Part shown: one piece after another, positions 8,561 to 14,279 of the stretch
Layout: each line of letters begins with the position of its first letter
How positions within the stretch are numbered: the stretch's first letter is position 1
Origin: Heterostelium multicystogenum
Lineage: Eukaryota; Evosea; Eumycetozoa; Acytosteliales; Acytosteliaceae
Reading direction: 5' to 3'
DNA length: 14,279 bases
Assembly: GCA_003667245.1 (NCBI GenBank)
Contig: RCNN01000353.1
Span: forward strand, 1 to 14,279
Notes under the pieces: generated by a model
What the model saw: only the letters and a program-made list of their open reading frames with translations
Told to the model about the DNA's origin: nothing
Databases searched by the model: none
Program-made: the position numbers and the translations under genes

Positions 8561-11418
8561 CACCTTCAGTGGCTGGCGCACCCGGGTTGGCGTCGTCCCA
8601 GACCAGGTCGCGATCCGGCGAGTCGATGCGCACGTAGAGGTCGGCGGTGTCTTCCTGGCCGGTTGGCGTGGTGAGCTTGTAGGTGAATTTATCCACCTGG
8701 CCAATCTCGTCCAGCGTCAGCCCGGCATGCGGGGTGTAGACGTACTTACCATCGGCAAACACGGTCAATGTGCCGTGGTCACCGTTGATTTTCGTCCCCG
8801 TTTGCCCAGGAATCACATAGACCCCGTTGACCAGCACACTGAGTACCGTCAGCGGCGAACCGAGGACATCCGGCCCGGACAAGCTGTCGGACAGCAGGTT
8901 GCCAGTCGCATTGCTCATTGCACCGGTCACGAACTCCGTGAGGGAGGTGGTAGTGAGCTTCTGCGCAATGTGCAGCGCACTCAGCGACAGCACGGCACCG
9001 GTCGTCCCGGTCACGCGATAGGTCCCGGCATCCAACCCTTGGAACGTGTGGTTCGCCTGGGTAGTGGTCTGCTGCGTGACCCATTCGTTACCGATGAACT
9101 TCTGCAGATTGACGGTCGTGCCTGGCAACAACGCAATGCCGGTGACGGTGACGTTGATCGCAAGCTCTGCGGTCGTGCCCGTGGCAACGTTGATCTCGGC
9201 ACCCGTACCCGAACTGCTGCCGAGCAGTGCCAGGTTGTAGCTCAGGGTCGCCAGGTCGGCCTGGGTGACCAGGTTGACGATGTCGATCTGCGCCGAACCC
9301 AGGTCATCATTGGCAACCGTGTTGATCACGCCGGGCGCAGATGGATCGGTAGCGCTCCAGTCCACGTTGACACTCGGGCTGTCGATACGCACATACAAGG
9401 TTGCCGAGGCCGAAGCACCGGCACCATTGACCAGGTGATACTCGAAGGCATCCACCTTGCCGATGCTGGCGACATCGCCGTTCGGGGTGTACTTGTACTC
9501 GCCGTTGGCGAAGATGGTCAGCTGACCATATTGGCCCTGCAGCACCGTGCCGGTGGTGGCGTCGGCATCGACGAATTCGCCGTTGACCTCGACCTGCACC
9601 TTCACTGGCCCGCCGGTTCCCGGTTCATCCGGTTTACCGCCAATGCCCGGGTCGGTGATGACGTTGCCGGTGACATCCGGCCCTGCTTCCCCGGTGAAGT
9701 CGGTGAGGCTGTCATTGGTGACGCTCAACTTGGCCGTGGCCCCTGCACCAACGCTGACCAGGTTGGGGTCGAGCTTGAGGGTAAAGCGATACTGCCCGGC
9801 TTCCAGGCCTTCGATTTTGGCGCTGGAGCTTTGTCCGAACAGCCCCAACAGGTCGAGCAAGCCCGAACCGTTGCTGCCTTGCTGCACCGGCAACCATCCA
9901 CCGGCACCGTCGCTCACTTCCAGCGTGGCAGTGAAGCCACCGCCCAACAGCGAGACCAGGTCGGCCTGGGCAAACTGCAGGTTCAGCGTTCCGCTGGAAC
10001 CCTCGGCAACGGAGAACTCCTGCTGCTTGGTGTGATCGCCCAGAATGATGCCGCCGACACCCAACAGGGTGAACACGCGCATATCGGCCAGGCCGGTGTT
10101 GGATGTTACGGGTTTGATGGTTACTTCGCCGGTGGCGAGGTCGTCGAAGGCTTCGAGGTCGGCGTCGGCGTCCGCATCAGCATCCGCATCCGCATCCGCA
10201 TCAGCGTCAGCGTCAGCGTCAGCGTCAGCATCGGCATCGGCATCGGCATCGGCGTCAGCATCGGCGTCAGCATCCGCATCCGCATCCGCGTCGGCATCGG
10301 CATCGGCATCGGCATCAGCATCGGCGTCCGCATCAGCATCGGCATCGGCATCAGCGTCGGCGTCGGCGTCGGCATCAGCGTCAGCGTCAGCGTCAGCGTC
10401 AGCGTCAGCGTCAGCGTCCGCATCGGCATCGGCATCGGCATCAGCATCCGCGTCCGCGTCCGCGTCGGCATCGGCATCCGCGTCAGCATCCGCATCGGCA
10501 TCAGCATCAGCATCAGCATCAGCGTCAGCGTCAGCGTCGGCATCCGCGTCGGCATCCGCATCCGCATCAGCGTCAGCGTCCGCATCGGCATCGGCATCGG
10601 CATCCGCGTCAGCATCCGCATCAGCGTCAGCGTCAGCGTCAGCGTCAGCGTCGGCATCAGCATCGGCGTCGGCGTCGGCATCAGCATCGGCGTCCGCATC
10701 AGCATCGGCATCGGCATCGCATCGGCATCGGCATCAGCATCAGCATCAGCATCAGCGTCAGCGTCAGCGTCAGCGTCAGCATCAGCATCAGCATCAGCAT
10801 CAGCATCAGCGTCAGCGTCAGCATCAGCATCAGCATCAGCATCAGCAGCGTCAGCGTCAGCGTCAGCGTCAGCGTCAGCATCAGCGTCAGCGTCAGCGTC
10901 AGCGTCAGCATCAGCATCAGCGTCAGCGTCAGCGTCGGCATCAGCATCGGCGTCCGCATCAGCATCAGCATCCGCGTCAGCATCAGCATCAGCATCAGCA
11001 TCAGCGTCGGCATCGCATCGGCATCAGCATCAGCGTCAGCATCAGCATCAGCGTCAGCATCAGCGTCGGCATCAGCATCGGCGTCCGCATCAGCATCGGC
11101 ATCGGCATCGGCATCGGCATCCGCATCAGCGTCCGCATCGGCATCGGCATCGGCATCGGCATCCGCGTCGGCGTCGGCGTCGGCGTCAGCATCGGCATCG
11201 GCATCGGCATCGGCATCGGCATCGGCGTCCGCATCAGCATCAGCATCAGCATCAGCATCAGCGTCGGCATCCGCATCCGCATCCGCATCCGCATCAGCGT
11301 CGGCATCAGCATCGGCATCCGCATCCGCGTCCGCGTCCGCGTCCGCGTCAGCATCAGCATCAGCATCGGCATCCGCGTCAGCATCCGCATCCGCATCCGC
11401 ATCAGCGTCAGCGTCCGC

Positions 11419-11455
<37 letters not shown>

Positions 11456-11632
11456 TCAGCATCAGCATCCGCATCAGCGTCCGCATCGGCGTCGGCGTCG
11501 GCGTCGGCATCAGCATCAGCATCAGCATCCGCGTCAGCATCGGCGTCCGCATCAGCATCAGCATCAGCATCAGCATCAGCATCAGCGTCGGCATCCGCAT
11601 CAGCGTCCGCATCAGCGTCCGCATCGGCATCA

Positions 11633-11665
<33 letters not shown>

Positions 11666-13632
11666 TCAGCATCCGCGTCAGCATCGGCGTCCGCATCGGC
11701 GTCCGCATCAGCATCAGCGTCGGCATCCGCATCCGCATCCGCATCAGCATCAGCGTCGGCATCCGCATCCGCATCCGCATCAGCGTCAGCGTCAGCGTCA
11801 GCGTCCGCATCGGCATCGGCATCGGCATCGGCATCAGCATCAGCATCAGCATCAGCATCGGCGTCCGTATCATCAATATCAACAGCGATCACAGAAGCCG
11901 GAACAGACTCGTTGCCTGCTGCATCGGTCAATGTGACAGCCAGTGTTTCGCCGTTAACCTGAAGCGGATCCAGGGTGACTTGAAAATTACCGTCGTCGCC
12001 GACCGTGCCAGTGCCGATCACGTTGCCATCGGCGTCTTTCACGGTAACGGTCGCGGCGCGGTTCGCCCTTGCCGGTGACGGTGCTGCCATCTTCGCCAAC
12101 CACCAGGTTGGTTGGGGCATCCGGGGCGATGGTGTCCCCCGCGATGACGATGCCTGGCAGGGATTCCTTGCCCGAGAAGTTGCGCAGGAACACGCGTAGC
12201 CGCTCGCCATTGATGTGCAGCGAGTTCAGTTGCACCAGGAATGTGCCGTCATCTGCCACTGTTCCGCTGCCGACCACTTCACACAGCATCGTTGAGGATG
12301 ATGACTTTGTGGGCCGCGGCGCCTTCACCGCTGAGCGTGTCACCCACGTCACTGATTGCCAGGTTTGCGCGGCGGCAAGCGGTGTCTCAATATCGGCGAC
12401 AACCAGCGCACCCGGAGCCGACTCATTGCCGGCAGCGTCTTTGAGCGTGATCGCCAGGCTTTCGCCTTCGGGCGCGGGTGTGTCGAGCGAAACCTGGAAA
12501 TTGCCCATCCGCGCGACGGTGCCCGTACCGATCACGTTGCCGCTGGCATCCTTGATGCTCACGGCAGCGTTCGGTTCACCTTTACCGCTGACAGTTGCGC
12601 CATCGGCACTGATCACCAGGTTGGTCGGCGCATCCGGGGCGGTGCTGTCGCCAGCCACCACACGGGGCTGGCGGACGATTCATTGCCGGCAGCATCCTTG
12701 AGGGTGACTTGCAGGGTTTCGCCATTGGTTTGCGCAGTTCCCAGGGTGACCTGGAAGTTGCCTTCAGCATCCACGGTGCCGGTGCCGAGGACCTCGCCAT
12801 TGGCATCCTTGATGATCACACGGGTCGAATTAGGCTCGCCCTTACCGCTGACGGTTGTACCGTCTGCACTTGACGGCCAAACCGTTCGGTGCGGCGGGGG
12901 CGGTTGTATCACCCGCTACCACAGACGCAGGTTGCGATTCCTGACCCGCTGCATCCTTGAGGACGACTTGCAGGGTTTCGCCATTGGTTTGCGGCTTGTC
13001 CAGGTTGACCTGGAAGTTGCCGTCGGTACCCACAGTGCCTGTGCCCAGTACGTTACCGGCGGCATCCTTGACCGTTGACTGTGGTGCCAGGCTGACCTTT
13101 ACCGCTGACCACCGTGCCCGCGCTGTTGACCGATAAACCGGTCGCAGCACCGGGTGCAGGAACTGGCGTTTGATGATGATGGCCACCCACCACCGCCACC
13201 ACCGCTCAATGCCGCGGCGGGTACCGCCGACGGCGAGGATGCCCAAGCCCCACAGCACCCCAGTCCGGCACCGCACTGTCAGCGGCAATGGCTGCCACAC
13301 CCAGGTCATCCAGGGTCGAGATTTCGGTGAAGTTGAAAACCCGAATACGGCGTGGAATAGTTGCCGAGCAACAATGTTCCGTCGGCATTTTCCAGTACCA
13401 GTTGGTTAGCGGAGCCGTCGGCTCCCACCACAAAAAAGTTCTGAATGGTGATGGTTTCTCTCCAGACTTCAGAGTGACCACCAGGTTTTGGCCGGACTGT
13501 TGAAACGATTGAACGCTTTCTTGTCCGAACGGCAGTTTTACAATGCTGGTTCCCTTGAGGCTGGCGTTTGCCAAAGGCATGCTCTGTCGCCGTCCCCCGT
13601 TGCCTTGTCGACAATAGTTATGTTTTTTTCAT
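8109..13632 (-). CDS. Large surface adhesin, BapA/LapF/MapA type, with poly(Asp-Ala) stalk (many frame breaks in N-terminal half)
   Basis: This is a biofilm-type adhesin of about 1840 residues, the likely cargo of the adjacent type I system. In order it has a BapA-prefix-like N-terminal domain ([18 protein letters not shown], then [12 protein letters not shown]), a Gly-rich linker near 13185, five Ig-like repeats of about 86 residues (13135-11870; [20 protein letters not shown] pattern), about 570 residues of alternating Asp-Ala (11865-10158), two related modules of about 250 residues (10082-8590; YKYTPNG and YVRIDSP marks) and a C-terminal secretion-signal region ending [11 protein letters not shown] choose ATG 13632-13630 because GGGTGAG precedes it and the [12 protein letters not shown] segment is typical of the family's N-terminus. 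That needs indels at the T run 13623-13629 and near 13590; the next clean ATG is 13580. Further breaks occur near 13457, 13345, 13265, 13215, 13175, 13090, 12875, 12660, 12376, 12290 and 12066, and two within the Asp-Ala tract. The C-terminal 2 kb is intact. Confidence 0.85.
8590..10082 (-). repeat. Two related modules of about 250 residues in the adhesin C-terminal half
   Basis: Each module has a beta-rich part with an AGxYRxT segment ([22 protein letters not shown]), then a LTxF (A/V) turn, then a VCBS/cadherin-like part ([15 protein letters not shown] near 9500; [15 protein letters not shown] near 8750) that ends in LYVRIDSP. The two copies lie about 750 bases apart and are diverged, so this is an old duplication. 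Confidence 0.7.
10158..11865 (-). repeat. Hexanucleotide (GAY GCN)n tract coding poly(Asp-Ala)
   Basis: About 1708 bases of uninterrupted two-codon repeat on the minus strand, giving about 285 Asp alternating with Ala. Asp uses GAT and GAC; Ala uses GCT, GCC and GCG, with no GCA seen. The tract enters from VDIDDT on the N-terminal side and leaves into [17 protein letters not shown], so it is a genuine part of the adhesin. Two one-base losses (near 10719 and 11014) and one three-base loss (near 10845, giving Ala-Ala) break the pattern. The hexamer gives no stop codon in any of the six frames, so it creates long false reading frames on both strands. Confidence 0.93.
11870..13135 (-). repeat. 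Five tandem Ig-like (Big_6-like) repeats in the adhesin
   Basis: Five units at a period of about 258 bases (86 residues) share [14 protein letters not shown], KDAxGNVxGTGTV, GNFQVxL, [17 protein letters not shown] and [11 protein letters not shown] patterns. The matching site (GNFQV) lies near 13005, 12750, 12490, 12235 and 11978. Such domains build rigid rod-like stalks in secreted adhesins. The fourth unit is the most diverged ([13 protein letters not shown]). Confidence 0.8.
13210..13632 (-). other. BapA-prefix-like N-terminal domain of the adhesin
   Basis: About 140 residues whose pattern (serine/valine-rich start, [34 protein letters not shown]) matches the N-terminal domain of BapA/LapF-type adhesins. 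In LapA-type proteins this end stays in the periplasm as a retention plug; that role here is inferred. It ends in an ILAVGG segment and a di-/tri-alanine stretch before a Gly-rich linker. Several single-base breaks cross it. Confidence 0.65.
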
Positions 13633-13635
13633 TCT

Positions 13636-13642
13636 CTCACCC
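13636..13642 (-). promoter_or_regulatory. Ribosome binding site of the adhesin gene
   Basis: GGGTGAG on the minus strand lies just before the ATG at 13632-13630. It supports this upstream start over the ATG at 13580, which lacks a good site. Confidence 0.45.
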
Positions 13643-13728
13643 GTTTTTTATATGGACACACGTATTTCAGCGCGAGTCGAAATGCCCACGACGGTAGTTA
13701 CCGGCCGAGCACGAAACTCTTTTTGCGT

Positions 13729-13736
13729 TTATATAG
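13729..13736 (-). promoter_or_regulatory. Possible adhesin promoter, -10-like CTATATAA
   Basis: CTATATAA about 100 bases upstream of the start resembles a -10 element. No -35 lies at normal spacing: TTGACC is only five bases away and TTGATC about 22. A -10 without a -35 would suit sigma-S, the factor reported to drive lapF in P. putida. Evidence is weak. Confidence 0.28.
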
Positions 13737-13884
13737 GACTGGTCAAGGATTTACAGCGATCAACCGACGCCGGTTTCTTCACGACATTGCAGACGGCCAC
13801 ACGCGTGCGCTTTGCAACACGCTGACACCGAATGAGGTGGCACATCCTTGGCGTCAGAATAAGCCTGCTGCCCGGGCCTTGGGC

Positions 13885-13957
13885 CTGGACTGCAATCGCA
13901 GCCCAGAGGTCGAGCAACGCGGGAGAGGGTGACGGGCCAGGGATGCGGGCTTTTTTT
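13885..13957 (+). ncRNA. Candidate structured RNA ending in a T7 tract
   Basis: CTGG-A-CTGC, loop AATC, GCAG-C-CCAG forms a hairpin (13885-13906) with one A·C mismatch. After a purine-rich stretch comes GCGGGC followed by seven T (13951-13957), the look of a terminator tail. AGCCC at 13900-13904 could pair with GGGCT at 13947-13951. No promoter is evident and no known small RNA is recognised. Confidence 0.22.
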
Positions 13958-13963
13958 CAAGTT

Positions 13964-14000
13964 CCAGGGCGGCCTCGTTCGATGAGGCCGATAGCCCTGG
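13964..14000. repeat. Nested inverted repeat upstream of the adhesin
   Basis: CCAGGGC (13964-13970) pairs with GCCCTGG (13994-14000), and inside it GGCCTC (13971-13976) pairs with GAGGCC (13984-13989); the loop is seven bases and GATA forms a bulge. Thirteen GC-rich pairs make this the strongest hairpin I see in the region. Neither strand has a T tract after it, so it is not a simple terminator. Confidence 0.55.
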
Positions 14001-14173
14001 GAAACCCCGATGTACGCATCCATTCGCTAGCCATCTCTGAACACACCTGCACAACTTTGAAAGTAACAACGCTTCGGCGGAAGTTATCGAGACGCAGCAA
14101 CCATGACAACCGCTCGCAAAACCGATACTAGCGAGGCAGTAGTCAACATCAAAGAGAAATGTAACACCACGCA

Positions 14174-14191
14174 ATAAACATGGGTGTTTAT
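14174..14191. promoter_or_regulatory. Perfect AT-rich dyad ATAAACA-TGGG-TGTTTAT
   Basis: Seven-base arms with a four-base centre, about 540 bases upstream of the adhesin start. The form suits a dimeric regulator site. The regulator is unknown. Confidence 0.35.
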
Positions 14192-14279
14192 GAGGGAAGC
14201 CACGACAAACCGAAACACCACATAACCGAGAAATCAATTATAACGGCATGATAATCGAGCGCCCCATGGACACTCACCA

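Larger units (their letters stand above)
13633..14279. other. Non-coding upstream region of the adhesin
   Basis: About 650 bases without a convincing gene: the open frames here are short and low in Pseudomonas codon character. The right 250 bases are clearly more AT-rich than the rest of the window. It holds a promoter-like site (13729-13736), a GC-rich structured stretch ending in seven T (13885-13957), a strong nested hairpin (13964-14000), a perfect dyad (14174-14191) and a minus-strand TATAAT at 14242-14237 with no clear -35. Length and structure suit a complex control region. An ATG at 14266 (+) might open the next gene, but only 14 bases are in view. Confidence 0.5.

Noticed and set aside
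10121..10717. Minus-strand Met-Pro-Met-Leu/Thr-rich frame
   Set aside because: It is the Asp-Ala tract read one base out of phase; the Asp-Ala frame joins real domains on both sides.
10158..11865. CRISPR-like array
   Set aside because: The repeat is a continuous six-base unit with no spacers, and it is coding.
8103..11936. 1277-residue plus-strand open frame rich in Ser-Ala and His-Arg-Gln
   Set aside because: It is the complement of the adhesin and of its stop-free hexamer tract, has no ribosome site, and shows no family motif.
10045..12078. 677-residue plus-strand open frame with Ser-Ala and Ile-Gly runs
   Set aside because: It arises from the same stop-free repeat read on the wrong strand.
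13647..13655. TATAAA-type -10 close to the adhesin start
   Set aside because: Transcription would begin within or past the ribosome site, and no -35 is at the right distance.
13854..14237. 127-residue minus-strand open frame
   Set aside because: Cys-rich with no family pattern, no ribosome site, and it crosses the hairpins of the control region.
14266..14279. Start of a further plus-strand gene (ATG GAC ACT CAC)
   Set aside because: Only 14 bases are in the window, too few to support a gene.
1..14279. tRNA, rRNA, transposase or insertion-sequence ends
   Set aside because: I looked on both strands and saw no cloverleaf, transposase motif or terminal inverted repeat with target duplication.

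Overview
The window looks like chromosomal DNA of a Pseudomonas, most likely the P. fluorescens/P. putida lineage. It is GC-rich, has Pseudomonas-like codon use, and carries a layout that matches the known adhesin loci lapF-lapHIJ and mapA-mapEBC: a giant surface adhesin followed on the same strand by its own type I secretion system. This assignment comes from recognising protein families by eye; no database search was possible.

Layout from left to right. Positions 1-2232 (+) hold the 3' part of a large Mur-ligase-type protein (MurF-like C-terminal half) fused to an N-terminal helical domain; its first 600 bases are full of frame breaks. It ends tail-to-tail, with a 4-base overlap, against a minus-strand block that is transcribed from right to left. 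In transcription order this block is: a BapA/LapF-type adhesin (13632 to 8109); a short gap with a terminator-like hairpin and a perfect dyad; a TolC-family outer-membrane channel (7980-6529); an ABC transporter with a degenerate C39-like N-terminus (6532-4347); an HlyD-family adaptor (4350-3129); and a secreted alpha/beta hydrolase (3123-2229). The three secretion genes overlap by ATGA and GTGA, so they are almost certainly translationally coupled. The adhesin is the obvious cargo: it would be moved from cytoplasm to cell surface through the ABC, adaptor and channel complex. From 13633 to the right edge there is about 650 bases with no convincing gene, holding promoter-like and hairpin elements upstream of the adhesin.

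The most striking element is inside the adhesin: about 1.7 kb (10158-11865) of degenerate hexamer GAY-GCN that encodes roughly 570 residues of strictly alternating Asp-Ala. It lies between five N-terminal Ig-like repeats of about 86 residues and a C-terminal part made of two related modules of about 250 residues plus the secretion-signal region. It would be a polyanionic, probably extended stalk carrying about 285 Asp residues.

Sequence quality matters here. Many genes carry single-base frame breaks, mostly at homopolymer runs, densest at 1-600 and 12000-13632 and absent from about 6160 to 10700. Because good family sequence resumes in another frame after each break, I treat these as probable sequencing or assembly errors and not as true gene decay, and I annotate whole genes across them.
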